Below are positions 7,213 through 15,312 of a DNA stretch of 32,302 bases, in pieces (within the stretch, counting starts at the first letter, position 1; every line of letters begins with the position of its first letter). A program made the position numbers and the translations under genes. The DNA is taken from NCBI GenBank assembly GCA_017303655.1, contig JAFLCE010000051.1:1-32302 (forward strand). Direction: 5' to 3'. A model generated the notes under the pieces. It searched no databases, was not told where the DNA came from, and was given only the letters and a program-made list of their open reading frames with translations. The stretch is from Anaerolineae bacterium (GTDB lineage Bacteria; Chloroflexota; Anaerolineae; Anaerolineales; Villigracilaceae).

Positions 7213-7935
7213 ATGAGCAAATTGGCTGTTTTTGACCTTGACGGCACTCTTTATAATGGAAATATTGTTGCTGGCTTTTTGAATCATCATCGCGAACATA
7301 AAGTTAATCGTTTGCGCCTGTATTCATATTTTATGTCTCACACACCTTTGATTCCATTATGGCGAATTGGATTACTGGCTGAAGAGCCTATGCGGGAATT
7401 ATGGGCGCGCAATTTGTCTTGGGCAATAACAGGGATGTCAAAACAAACTGGCAACAGTTGCTTTGAATGGATTACCGAGCATTATGTAGCGCCTTTGATT
7501 CGAAAGGATGTGCATGATATTGCTATGCAACATTTACGGGATAGCTTTCGGGTAATTCTAGTATCAGGAACACCAGCGCCATTGCTTGAAGTCATTGCAA
7601 AAAAACTTGGTATTAAGGAGTCAATTGGAACGCCAGTGAAGATGACCAACGGTAACTACAACGGCAAAGTTGAATTACCCACTTGTCAAGGCGAAGGCAA
7701 AGTAGCTCGCTTGAAATTACTTCTTGGCGAGAATATCAACAACATTGATTGGAAGGGAAGTTACGCCTATGCTGACAGTTTCACAGACAAGCCATTATTA
7801 AGTATTTTTGGTCATCCAGTTGCCGTATATCCAGACCCTAAATTGGCGGCAGAAGCAAAACACAATAACTGGGCAATTCTTGGTGATATTCGAGAACCCA
7901 AAGCGCGCAAACTGCGTGAAGGCAAGAGAGAATAA
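7213..7935 (+). CDS. HAD-superfamily hydrolase, subfamily IB (SerB-like phosphatase)
   Basis: This is a 240-residue haloacid-dehalogenase phosphatase. Motif I is FDLDGTLYNGN (residues 7-17, Asp nucleophile and second Asp), motif II is ILVSGTPAP (Ser/Thr), and the motif III and IV region is KVARLKLLLG followed by YAYADSFTDKPLL. A helical cap follows motif I, as in the IB subfamily that includes phosphoserine phosphatase and phospholipid-head-group phosphatases. The substrate cannot be told from sequence. The gene is noticeably more AT-rich than its neighbours and has only a weak ribosome binding site, so it may have been acquired separately. Confidence 0.88.
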   Translation: MSKLAVFDLDGTLYNGNIVAGFLNHHREHKVNRLRLYSYFMSHTPLIPLWRIGLLAEEPMRELWARNLSWAITGMSKQTGNSCFEWITEHYVAPLIRKDVHDIAMQHLRDSFRVILVSGTPAPLLEVIAKKLGIKESIGTPVKMTNGNYNGKVELPTCQGEGKVARLKLLLGENINNIDWKGSYAYADSFTDKPLLSIFGHPVAVYPDPKLAAEAKHNNWAILGDIREPKARKLREGKRE

Positions 7936-8074
7936 AAGGGTAAGCACGACGCCGTCTTCAACAAGCGGACGGGATGTAAAGTAGGGTCGAAAACAGCAAG
8001 TATATAACGTCTGTTAATCACTGGAATCCGAAACACAACAAAAGCCTTAGTCGTTTTAGAAAGGATTAAAAATC

Positions 8075-8572
8075 ATGGAACACACTCTCCTACCCCAACG
8101 CACACGCCCGCGCCCCCCAACAAATAAAAATATGCCGCATTCCCAGATTGGCGTACAACTTATTCCAGAAGTGAATGCGGAATTGTTTCGGCTCAGTTAT
8201 TCCCTGCCGAATGTGCGCAACGAGCCAACGCAAATCTCCGTGCGTGGGGCGCGGGCGATCTGGCTCGACGAAGACCTGCCTCTCGCTCACCCCGAATCTA
8301 TCGCCGTTGGACGCGAGTTCGCGCACATCCATCCCGATGGCAGTTTACATGTTTCGCTTTCGCCTGAACGAGCGCAGGAAGCCATCGAAATGGGCTGGGC
8401 AGAGCCGCACCCGATGGCGCACTATATGGGCAATCTCGGGATGGTGATGTTGTACACGCCGTTGGACACGCAGGAGTTGGACGTGATCTTTCAACTCATC
8501 GTAGACTCGTACAATTTTGTCACAGGGCGCACATTAAGCGCGGCAGATATAACAGCCGCCGCGAAAAGTTGA
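8075..8572 (+). CDS. Luciferase-fold domain protein (DUF5519-like)
   Basis: This is a 165-residue protein whose core (about residues 60-125) carries the EFAHIHPDGSLHVSLSPERA and MGWAEPHPMAHYM segments characteristic of the small luciferase-domain/DUF5519 family. The conserved His residues suggest metal or ligand binding, but the biochemical role of bacterial members is not established. The ATG has AAAGGAT at good spacing. It is followed after 27 bases by the UGA-containing membrane protein gene, so the two are likely co-transcribed. Confidence 0.7.
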   Translation: MEHTLLPQRTRPRPPTNKNMPHSQIGVQLIPEVNAELFRLSYSLPNVRNEPTQISVRGARAIWLDEDLPLAHPESIAVGREFAHIHPDGSLHVSLSPERAQEAIEMGWAEPHPMAHYMGNLGMVMLYTPLDTQELDVIFQLIVDSYNFVTGRTLSAADITAAAKS

Positions 8573-8599
8573 TTTAACGGAAGCAGAAACGAGGTCCAA

Positions 8600-9046
8600 A
8601 TGATGATGCGTAGCGCAGTGAACTTTTCAGGTTTTCAGAAGAATCCGTCCTTCTCAGAGTCTGAATCAGAAGAGATTGGGGAAGTCTGTATTTCAAATAT
8701 CAGCCCTGCGGAACGGCGCAAACGCCTGCTCGGCGGTGTGATTGGATTTGTGATCGCGCTTGTCGTTCTGGCGGTGTTGATTGCCATCAGCGCGGATCGT
8801 TTATGGCGACTGCCGTTGTTCCTGCTTTTTTTTGGCGCGGCAAATGGATATTTTCAATGGCGCGATAAAACCTGAGTGGGACTTGCTGCGCGCGGCGCGC
8901 GTAATTTGACTGGCAAGGTTGAGAAGATCGAGGATCAGGATGCACTCGCGCAGGTACGGCGTCAGGCGCGGCGGGTTGTCTTCAAGGCTTTTCTTGCTGC
9001 GATCCCGCTGACACTGATTGCGTTTGCTCTTCCGCAATTATGGTGA
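8600..9046 (+). CDS. Small membrane protein, putative novel selenoprotein (UGA at residue 92)
   Basis: The frame from ATG 8600 (GAGG upstream) reaches a TGA at 8873-8875 after 91 residues, but coding character continues in the same frame for 56 more residues to TGA 9044-9046. The junction reads YFQWRDKT-[TGA]-VGLAARGARNL. It follows two hydrophobic helices (about 44-63 and 70-84) and precedes a charged helix (KIEDQDALAQVRRQARRV) and a third hydrophobic helix (FLAAIPLTLIAFALP). From memory, related proteins carry Cys where the TGA lies (KTCV-LAARG pattern); this needs a search. A seven-pair hairpin sits at 8887-8903. Taken together a 148-residue selenoprotein is the best reading. Two separate small ORFs is a weaker alternative, since no start signal precedes the second half. 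Confidence 0.75.
8887..8903 (+). promoter_or_regulatory. Candidate bacterial SECIS hairpin in the membrane-protein gene
   Basis: TGCGCGC at 8887-8893 pairs with GCGCGTA at 8897-8903 (seven pairs, one G-U wobble) around a GGC loop at 8894-8896. The loop begins 19 bases after the in-frame TGA, inside the 16-37 base window usually tolerated for bacterial SECIS loops, and it contains the expected guanines. Confidence 0.6.
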
Positions 9047-9088
9047 TCAAACGAAATTTTCTCTCGAGAAGTTGATAGGAGGCACGTG

Positions 9089-9277
9089 ATGAAACAGATT
9101 CTAAACATCGTCGGAACTTTATTTGTTGTGATCGGGATTTTTTGGATCCTGCAAGGAACCAACATTGTTAAGACTGGCGCAATGGCTGGGCAGAGTCAAT
9201 GGGCGATCATTGGAGTTGTGGTTGGCCTTGTTGGAATTGGTGTGCTCGTCTTCGGCAATCGTCGACGTCCAAAGTGA
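9089..9277 (+). CDS. Small two-helix membrane protein
   Basis: This is a 62-residue protein with two hydrophobic helices (ILNIVGTLFVVIGIFWILQG and WAIIGVVVGLVGIGVLVFG) joined by a short polar loop, ending in a basic tail (NRRRPK). The ATG at 9089 is preceded by a very strong AGGAGG. It lies 42 bases after the UGA-containing membrane protein gene and is probably in the same transcript. The function is unknown, but the size and topology suit an accessory subunit. Confidence 0.8.
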   Translation: MKQILNIVGTLFVVIGIFWILQGTNIVKTGAMAGQSQWAIIGVVVGLVGIGVLVFGNRRRPK

Positions 9278-9337
9278 GATTGAAGATCCGCTTAACCGAC
9301 TTGTGCGTTACTCGAAATAGTAGACGGAGATTTTAGT

Positions 9338-9724
9338 ATGCAATTCTTGCTTGGAATCCACGCCTTTATAGCCTTGTTAATCTTGCTCGTGGGGTTTGTC
9401 CTTATTGTAAAGTTTGCGATAGGAACAGCTCGGCAAAGTCCCTTCGGCCGGTTGGATCGCATGCTGGCCGCCATCTATACCGGACTGCTCGACCTGCAGG
9501 CGCTGCTTGGGATCGTTCTGTTTTTATTGCGGCTGGATGACGGTCTGGCTTCACCCGTGGCGCTGCACGCTGCGGTCGCGCTGGCAGGCGTCGTAGTCGC
9601 ACATCTGAACGCCCGCTGGCGTAACCAACCGGATGCCGTGCGATTCCGAAACGGACTCTTGACGCTGGGCGGATCTTATATCCTCATTCTGGCCGGAGTG
9701 TACTTCGTGAACTCCTTCGCATGA
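9338..9724 (+). CDS. Four-helix membrane protein of unknown function
   Basis: This is a 128-residue integral membrane protein with about four helices: AFIALLILLVGFVLIVKFAI, then AAIYTGLLDLQALLGIVLFL, then ALHAAVALAGVVVAHLNARW, and a C-terminal LTLGGSYILILAGVYFVNSF. A His in helix 3 and another just after it could bind haem or metal, but this is speculative. The ATG is preceded by ACGGAGATTTT. It is co-directional with the small membrane protein upstream (60-base gap). I do not recognise a named family. Confidence 0.8.
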   Translation: MQFLLGIHAFIALLILLVGFVLIVKFAIGTARQSPFGRLDRMLAAIYTGLLDLQALLGIVLFLLRLDDGLASPVALHAAVALAGVVVAHLNARWRNQPDAVRFRNGLLTLGGSYILILAGVYFVNSFA

Positions 9725-9772
9725 ACCAGCGATAGCTGCCCTTTATCTTTTTGGCGTAATTACAGGAGAATA

Positions 9773-10702
9773 ATGAATACCCCACCTATCCCTCAACCCG
9801 TTGCAATATCCCCACATCGCATCCACCCGCAGACCAAACCAGGCTACGTCCATCTGAAAGTTGCCGACCTCAAGAATCAACTCGCCTTTTACCAACAAGT
9901 ATTAGGCTTGCGTCTGCACTGGAAGGATGAGAACAGCGCCGGTCTAGGCGCGGGCGGCGCAGATTTTGTGCGCCTGACCCAAATCCAAAATGGCAAACGC
10001 TATCGCGGCGTAACCGGCATCTATCACTTTGCCATTCTCTTCCCCAATCGCCGCGAATTGGCGCGCGTCGTGGCGCGCCTCTTTGCCACGCGCTGGCAGT
10101 GTTACCCCACCGATCATGTGATGACCAAAACCACTTACCTGGATGACCCCGAAGGCAACAACATCGAACTGTATTGCGAATCGCCCGAAGACGGCATTTT
10201 TGTTGTAAATGCCGACGGGAGTTTTTACGCCCGTCACGCCGATGGCAGACCCAGTGATGGGCGCGAACCACTCGACGTTGACGCGCTCCTCGCCCACCTG
10301 ACCAAAGATGACCGCCTCGATGAACCCGTCCCGCCCGAAGTGCGTATGGGACATTTCCACATGTACGTCGCCAACTTGAATGACACGCGTCGCTTCTATC
10401 ACGAGCAACTTGGCTTCGACGATATGGGTGTGGCGCGCAGCGGCTTTCGCATGGGCATGGTCTCGGCGGGCGGCTATCATCATCACATCGGTTACAACAC
10501 CTGGCAGGGCGAAGGCGCACCGCCTCCGCCTCCCGACGCGCTGGGGCTGAAAAACATCTCATTCGTCCTGCCCGACCGCGCCGCTTTGGATCAACTTCTG
10601 GCACGCATCGAGGAAGTCGAAATGCCTTACAACCAGACCAATGAAGGTATCCTGGTAGTAGACCCCGCGCAAAACAGCGTGTTGTTTTCGGTTGAAGGAT
10701 AA
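9773..10702 (+). CDS. VOC-family protein, two-domain extradiol-dioxygenase/glyoxalase type
   Basis: This is a 309-residue protein with two vicinal-oxygen-chelate modules. Domain 1 (about 24-135) begins TKPGYVHLKVADLKNQLAFY and contains YHFAILFPNRREL and GNNIELYCE. Domain 2 (about 190-305) contains MGHFHMYVANLNDTRRFYHE, GGYHHHIGYNTW and a closing DPAQNSVLFS. This duplicated layout with His/His/Glu metal ligands is typical of CatE-like catechol-2,3-dioxygenase relatives. The substrate is unknown. The ATG has ACAGGAGAAT upstream. The PIG-L gene begins one base after its stop, so the two form an operon. Confidence 0.9.
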   Translation: MNTPPIPQPVAISPHRIHPQTKPGYVHLKVADLKNQLAFYQQVLGLRLHWKDENSAGLGAGGADFVRLTQIQNGKRYRGVTGIYHFAILFPNRRELARVVARLFATRWQCYPTDHVMTKTTYLDDPEGNNIELYCESPEDGIFVVNADGSFYARHADGRPSDGREPLDVDALLAHLTKDDRLDEPVPPEVRMGHFHMYVANLNDTRRFYHEQLGFDDMGVARSGFRMGMVSAGGYHHHIGYNTWQGEGAPPPPPDALGLKNISFVLPDRAALDQLLARIEEVEMPYNQTNEGILVVDPAQNSVLFSVEG

Positions 10703-10703
10703 T

Positions 10704-11540
10704 ATGACAAACGTCTCCCGCCCCCTGTTGGCTGTCTTTGCGCATCCTGACGATGAATCCTTTGGGACAGGTGGAACTCTGTCGCGTTATGCTGCCGAAG
10801 GACATCCCATCGCCCTTGTCTGCGCTACACGTGGCGAAGTCGGCGAAATTTCCGATCCCAGCCTTGCCACGCCGCAAACGCTTGGACGGGTACGCGAGGG
10901 AGAACTGCGCGCCGCCGCCCGCGCCCTCGGAATTCAGGAAGTAATTTTGTTGGACTACCGCGACTCTGGCATGGACGGCACGCCTGAAAACCAGGATCCG
11001 CGCGCTTTCATTAATGCCCCCGAAGGCGAAGTTGTCGAACACCTGACGCGCATCATTCGTGACCTGCGACCTGAAATCGTCCTGACCTTTGAGCCGGGCG
11101 GCGGCTACGGACATCCCGACCACATCGCCATCAGCCGTTACACCACCGCCGCCTTTCACGCCGCCTCGGACCCGCAGCGCTTTCCCGAAGCGGGTCCCGC
11201 CTTCCAGCCCAGCCGCCTCTTTTACACCGCCATCCCCACGAAATTCTTCACCGAACTGCGCGACCGCATGGAAGCGCGCGGACTGGACACTTCCATGCTC
11301 GACCAAATCCTCCTACGTCCCAGTTTCAACGATGACCTGATTACCGCGCTGATGGATGTAGCCGCCTACAACGAAGCCAAGTGGAATGCCATCAACGCCC
11401 ACCGTACCCAGTTCGGACCCGATAATCTATTTCGTCGTTTGCCGGAAGACCTCGTCCGTGATTTGATGAGCCGAGAGTATTTCTCCCAGGCGCATCCGCT
11501 CGTGAACGGCGAGGGTATTTCTTCTGATTTATTTTCTTGA
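10704..11540 (+). CDS. PIG-L/LmbE-family zinc deacetylase
   Basis: This 278-residue protein opens with the hallmark AVFAHPDDESFGTGGTLSRY (His-Pro-Asp-Asp zinc and catalytic motif) and carries the third zinc ligand region GGYGHPDHIAISRYT. Family members remove acetyl groups from N-acetylglucosaminyl-linked small molecules, for example in mycothiol, bacillithiol and other thiol or glycolipid pathways, and can act as amidase-type detoxifiers. Start chosen at ATG 10704 (AAGGA five bases upstream). The upstream in-frame TTG lies within the previous gene. A low-molecular-weight thiol role would suit the neighbouring peroxiredoxin but is not shown. Confidence 0.9.
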   Translation: MTNVSRPLLAVFAHPDDESFGTGGTLSRYAAEGHPIALVCATRGEVGEISDPSLATPQTLGRVREGELRAAARALGIQEVILLDYRDSGMDGTPENQDPRAFINAPEGEVVEHLTRIIRDLRPEIVLTFEPGGGYGHPDHIAISRYTTAAFHAASDPQRFPEAGPAFQPSRLFYTAIPTKFFTELRDRMEARGLDTSMLDQILLRPSFNDDLITALMDVAAYNEAKWNAINAHRTQFGPDNLFRRLPEDLVRDLMSREYFSQAHPLVNGEGISSDLFS

Positions 11541-11600
11541 CGGAATTGGTTTCCCTATACACTACCGCATCCTCATCACCAACCGAAAAAGGAGATTCTT

Positions 11601-12077
11601 GTGAGCACTGACTTGGAAGTAGGTTCTCCCGCGCCCGATTTCAGCCTGACTGCAAACGATGGTCGGCAAATCGGGTTGGCGGAATATAAAGGCAAATCGC
11701 ACATTGTTTTGTTCTTTGTACGCGAATACAACTGAATACAATGCAGATCGCATGTCGCCCAGTTGGGGCGCTTGAATGAAGAATTTATTAAAGCAGGGGC
11801 GCAGATCCTGGTGATTTTGGGCGATTCGCCCGAACGCGCCCGCCAGTATGCGGCGACGCTCAAGACACCCTTCCCTGTATTGTCTGATCCTGACCGCGCA
11901 GTATATCAGTTATTTGGGTTGGATAAAGTGGCTTTTGTCATCCAGCGCACCGCCTCAGTGGTGGCGGATCGGGAAGGTTTGATTCAATATATCAAGCGCA
12001 GCGTCAATCCAATGACCTGGCTCCAGGAAAGCCGTGAATTATTGGAGTTCGTAAAAGGAATGGAAAGCAAACCATGA
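11601..12077 (+). CDS. Peroxiredoxin-like protein (AhpC/TSA), putative selenoprotein (UGA at residue 45)
   Basis: The frame from GTG 11601 (AGGAG six bases upstream) to TGA 12077 gives 158 residues with one in-frame TGA at 11733-11735. The N-terminus is textbook peroxiredoxin: VGSPAPDFSLTANDGRQIGL, then IVLFFVREYN-[TGA]-IQCRSHV. The TGA lies exactly where the peroxidatic Cys of Prx-like CxxC proteins sits, giving U-x-x-C. The remainder (AQLGRLNEEFIKAGAQILVI, FPVLSDPDRAVYQLFGL) is intact thioredoxin-fold sequence. A five-pair hairpin with an AGTTG loop follows 20 bases after the TGA. Standard annotation would lose the catalytic half. The role is probably peroxide reduction. The stop overlaps the start of a ferredoxin gene, suggesting an electron-transfer link. 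Confidence 0.88.
11756..11770 (+). promoter_or_regulatory. Candidate bacterial SECIS hairpin in the peroxiredoxin gene
   Basis: CGCCC at 11756-11760 pairs perfectly with GGGCG at 11766-11770, leaving an AGTTG loop with a GU. The loop lies 26-30 bases after the in-frame TGA, inside the 16-37 base window usual for bacterial SECIS loops. A weaker hairpin (ATGC/GCAT at 11741-11753) lies before it. Confidence 0.6.
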
Positions 12078-12379
12078 CGACTGCTTCAAAGTCTGTAGAT
12101 TGCAAACAGGAACGGGGCGTATTCATGCCCATCGTCAACCGCGAAAAATGCGAAGGCAAAGCCGAGTGCGTGGCAGTCTGTCCCTACAATGTATTCGAGA
12201 TGGGGATTGTTCCGCCGCAAGAGCGCGCCACGTTAAGTTTCGTGGGATGGCTCAAGGGCACGGCGCACGGCTGGAAACAAGCCTTCCCAGTCCACGCCGA
12301 AGCCTGCCGCGCCTGCGCGGAGTGCGTCGGCAGTTGCCCCGAAAAAGCCATTACCCTCAAACGGGTGGCGGTTGCGTAA
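12074..12379 (+). CDS. 2[4Fe-4S] ferredoxin-like protein
   Basis: This is a 101-residue ferredoxin. The first cluster motif is REKCEGKAECVAVCPYNVFE (C-x5-C-x3-CP), and the second is ACRACAECVGSCPEKAITLK (CxxCxxCxxxCP). About 45 residues separate them, longer than in minimal ferredoxins. The ATG at 12074 overlaps the peroxiredoxin stop by four bases (ATGA), so translation is coupled. An internal ATG at 12125 (MPIVNREKC) is an alternative start that would remove an atypical 17-residue leader. It likely passes electrons to a partner, and the UxxC peroxiredoxin is the obvious candidate from context. Confidence 0.88.
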   Translation: MTTASKSVDCKQERGVFMPIVNREKCEGKAECVAVCPYNVFEMGIVPPQERATLSFVGWLKGTAHGWKQAFPVHAEACRACAECVGSCPEKAITLKRVAVA

Positions 12380-12383
12380 ACCA

Positions 12384-14171
12384 ATGCAGATACCCAAATT
12401 CATCACCCTTGAGATTCGCTCCGACCTGCGCCGCATGATGGCGTTGGTCGCACCCCATTGGGGCAGGTTTGCGCTCGCCGCATTCCTGCTCATCGTGTCC
12501 ACGTTGATCGGGCTGGCGCTGCCCTGGGCGATTCGCATCCTCGTAGATACGGTCTTCGTGGCGGGCAACCAGCCGCAGTTGGACTTGATCGCGCTGGGTC
12601 TGCTGGCATTGTTTATCGTGCAAAGCCTGCTCTCGGTGGGAAACACCTACCTCATGGCGCAGGTCGGACAAAGGGTGATCGCCGATTTCCGTGTGCAAGT
12701 TCATACGCAACTGACGGGACTGCCCCTGCGCTTCTTCGCCGAACGGCGCACAGGTGAGATCGTCTCGCGCGTCAGCAACGATGTGACCCTCGTGCAGGAA
12801 GTCGTCACCGAAACGCCTATCAACTTCCTACGCCAGATTATCAACCTGGTGGGCGGGCTGGTTCTGATGCTCGTGATGAACTGGCAGTTGACGCTGATCA
12901 TCTTTGCCATTATTCCGCCCATTATTCTCGTCGGCGTGCTGTTCGGACGCCGCCTTCAGAGCCTTGCCACCGCCGCGCAGGATCGCATCGCCGACACCAC
13001 CGTCACGCTCGAAGAAATGCTGTCGGGCATCCGCGTCGTCAAATCCTTTGCGCGCGAAGCCTTTGAAAAGGGACGCTTCCAGCAGAACGTGGAAGCGGCG
13101 TATCAGACAGCCATGCAGCGGGTGCGCGTCCGTTCGGTTTTCATCCCGCTGATTAGTTTTCTCGGTTTCGGCGCGCTGACTTTTCTGCTCTGGTACGGCG
13201 GGCGGCAGGTCATCGCCGGGACGCTCACGCCAGGCGAACTGGTAGCGTTTCTCTTTTACATGATGATGGTCGCGGGTCCGCTCGGCGAATTTGCCGGGTT
13301 GTATGCCCGGGTGCGTGAAGCCCTCGGCGCGGGTCGACGCCTCTTTGAAATTCTGGACGCCGAATCCGAGCCGCTCGAAACCCCTGATGCAGTCGTTCCC
13401 TCCGCCCTGCGAGGTGGGGTGCGCTTCGAGAATGTTTCTTTCGGCTACCAGCCTGACCAACCCATTTTGAAGGGCATCAGTCTTGAAGTTCAACCTGGCG
13501 AGATGATTGCCATCGTCGGACCGAGCGGCGTGGGCAAGACCACCCTGGTCAACTTGCTGCCGCGCTTCTACGACGCTACCGCCGGCGTCATCGAAATAGA
13601 CAGTGTGGATGTGCGCCGCTACAACCTGCACGCCCTGCGCGAGCAAATGGGACTCGTGCCGCAGGAGACCTTCCTCTTCGGCGGGACGGTGCGCGAGAAC
13701 ATCGCCTACGGAAAAATGAACGCTTCTACCGCAGACCTCGAAGCGGCTGCCCGCGCCGCCAATGCCCACGACTTCATCCAGGCATTTCCCGAAGGCTACG
13801 AAACGCTGGTCGGCGAGAAGGGCGTCAGACTCTCGATGGGACAGCGCCAACGTGTCGCCATCGCGCGCATGTTGCTCAAAGACCCGCGCATCCTCATTTT
13901 GGACGAAGCCACCTCCTCGTTGGATTCTGAATCGGAACGTCTCGTGCAGGAGGCGCTGGAACGCCTGACGCGCGGCCGCACCTCGTTTGTCATCGCCCAC
14001 CGCCTGTCCACCATTCAGCGCGCCGACCGCATCGTCGTCCTGCAAAACGGACAGATTGTCGAGCAGGGTTCCCATGCCGCGCTGCTGGCAAAAAGCGGCG
14101 TGTACGAACATCTCTGGTCGCTGCAATTTGCCGATTTTGAAGTGCTGGAAATCGAAAACACACCTGTGTAA
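12384..14171 (+). CDS. ABC exporter, fused membrane and ATPase domains (MsbA/LmrA-like)
   Basis: This 595-residue half-transporter has an N-terminal six-helix exporter domain (about residues 20-310, including FALAAFLLIVSTLIGLALPW) and a C-terminal nucleotide-binding domain. Walker A is VGPSGVGKTTL (about 377-387), the signature is LSMGQRQRVAIAR, Walker B is ILILDEATSSLD and the H-loop is IAHRLSTI; all are intact, so it should be an active homodimeric exporter. Start chosen at ATG 12384, four bases after the ferredoxin stop; an in-frame TTG at 12372 would overlap that gene. The substrate could be lipid or drug and is not readable from sequence. Confidence 0.93.
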   Translation: MQIPKFITLEIRSDLRRMMALVAPHWGRFALAAFLLIVSTLIGLALPWAIRILVDTVFVAGNQPQLDLIALGLLALFIVQSLLSVGNTYLMAQVGQRVIADFRVQVHTQLTGLPLRFFAERRTGEIVSRVSNDVTLVQEVVTETPINFLRQIINLVGGLVLMLVMNWQLTLIIFAIIPPIILVGVLFGRRLQSLATAAQDRIADTTVTLEEMLSGIRVVKSFAREAFEKGRFQQNVEAAYQTAMQRVRVRSVFIPLISFLGFGALTFLLWYGGRQVIAGTLTPGELVAFLFYMMMVAGPLGEFAGLYARVREALGAGRRLFEILDAESEPLETPDAVVPSALRGGVRFENVSFGYQPDQPILKGISLEVQPGEMIAIVGPSGVGKTTLVNLLPRFYDATAGVIEIDSVDVRRYNLHALREQMGLVPQETFLFGGTVRENIAYGKMNASTADLEAAARAANAHDFIQAFPEGYETLVGEKGVRLSMGQRQRVAIARMLLKDPRILILDEATSSLDSESERLVQEALERLTRGRTSFVIAHRLSTIQRADRIVVLQNGQIVEQGSHAALLAKSGVYEHLWSLQFADFEVLEIENTPV

Positions 14172-14219
14172 CGCCATTCAATTCCTGAATAAATCAATCA
14201 AAATAGGAGTTTATTTTTT

Positions 14220-15287
14220 GTGTCAGCCATAAATCAACCTTTTGAAATCGGGTTATATACCTTCGTCGAATGGGAAACCAACCCAGTGACGGGCAAGAAA
14301 CTCGACTCGCTCACGCGCATGAAAAACCTGCTCGAAACCATCGAATTGGCAGATCAGGTCGGCTTGGATGTTTTCGGAATCGGCGAACATCACCGCCCCG
14401 ATTTTCTTTCATCCTCCCCGGCAGTGATTCTGGGCGCCGCCGCAACGCGCACCAAATCCATCCGCCTCAGCACGGCTGTCACTGTGTTGTCATCGGATGA
14501 TCCCGTGCGCGTCTTTCAGGATTTCGCTACCCTCGACCTGCTCTCGGAAGGACGCGCCGAAATCATGGCGGGGCGTGGTGCGTTCATCGAGTCCTTCCCT
14601 TTGTTCGGCTATGACTTGAAGGATTACGACTCGCTGTTCACCGAAAGTCTTGACCTGCTGTTGAAACTGCGCGCATCGGAAGTCATTTCATGGCGCGGCA
14701 GGCATCGTCCCGCCCTAAACAATCTGGGCGTCTATCCGCGCCCGTTGCAACGCGAAATTCCGATTTGGATTGGGGTGGGAGGCACGCCCAAATCCGCTGC
14801 GCGCGCCGGGGCATTGGGCTTGCCGATGGCGCTGGGCATCATCGGCGGAATGCCCGAACGTTTCGCCCCGTTAGCGGACTTGCACAAACAAGCCTGGCAG
14901 CAGGCTGGACACGATCCTGCCAAATTGCAGTTGAGCGTCAATTCGCGCGGCTTCATCGGGGATGATTCGCAAAACGCGGCAGATGATTACTTCCCAGCCC
15001 TGCACGCGATGATGGATAAACTGGGACGCGAGCGCGGCTTTCGTGGATTGACGCGCAATGAGTTTGAAAACTCCCGCGGTCTGCGCGGCTCTGATTACGT
15101 CGGCAATCCCGATGAGGTCATCGAAAAGATTCTCTTCCAGCAAAACATTCTGCATTACAACCGCCTGCTGCTCCAGATGGATATTGGCGCAGTGCCGCAC
15201 AAAGAACTCATGCGCTCGATTGCACTGCTCGGAACGAAGGTCGCGCCTGTTGTCCGCAAGGAAATTCAAAGCCGCGCCTCAGCATAG
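14220..15287 (+). CDS. LLM-class flavin-dependent oxidoreductase (luciferase-like monooxygenase)
   Basis: This is a 355-residue TIM-barrel protein. Family features include the N-terminal [11 protein letters not shown] strand, [28 protein letters not shown]-like [40 protein letters not shown] and [20 protein letters not shown]. Members use reduced FMN or F420; the substrate is unknown. The GTG at 14220 has AGGAG about 11 bases upstream across a T-rich run, somewhat long spacing. An F420 cofactor would link it to the nitroreductase-family gene at 5543, but this is inference. Confidence 0.9.
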   Translation: MSAINQPFEIGLYTFVEWETNPVTGKKLDSLTRMKNLLETIELADQVGLDVFGIGEHHRPDFLSSSPAVILGAAATRTKSIRLSTAVTVLSSDDPVRVFQDFATLDLLSEGRAEIMAGRGAFIESFPLFGYDLKDYDSLFTESLDLLLKLRASEVISWRGRHRPALNNLGVYPRPLQREIPIWIGVGGTPKSAARAGALGLPMALGIIGGMPERFAPLADLHKQAWQQAGHDPAKLQLSVNSRGFIGDDSQNAADDYFPALHAMMDKLGRERGFRGLTRNEFENSRGLRGSDYVGNPDEVIEKILFQQNILHYNRLLLQMDIGAVPHKELMRSIALLGTKVAPVVRKEIQSRASA

Positions 15288-15312
15288 ACTTTATAACCCG
15301 CCTTACGCGGAA

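Noticed and set aside
9870-11306. 478-residue open frame on the minus strand
   Set aside because: It is a shadow of the VOC and PIG-L genes. Both of those have complete family motifs on the + strand, and the minus-strand product shows low-complexity, Arg/Cys-rich character with no family features.
12828-14177. 449-residue open frame on the minus strand
   Set aside because: It lies opposite the ABC exporter, which has all ATPase motifs intact. The antisense frame is explained by high GC at third codon positions.
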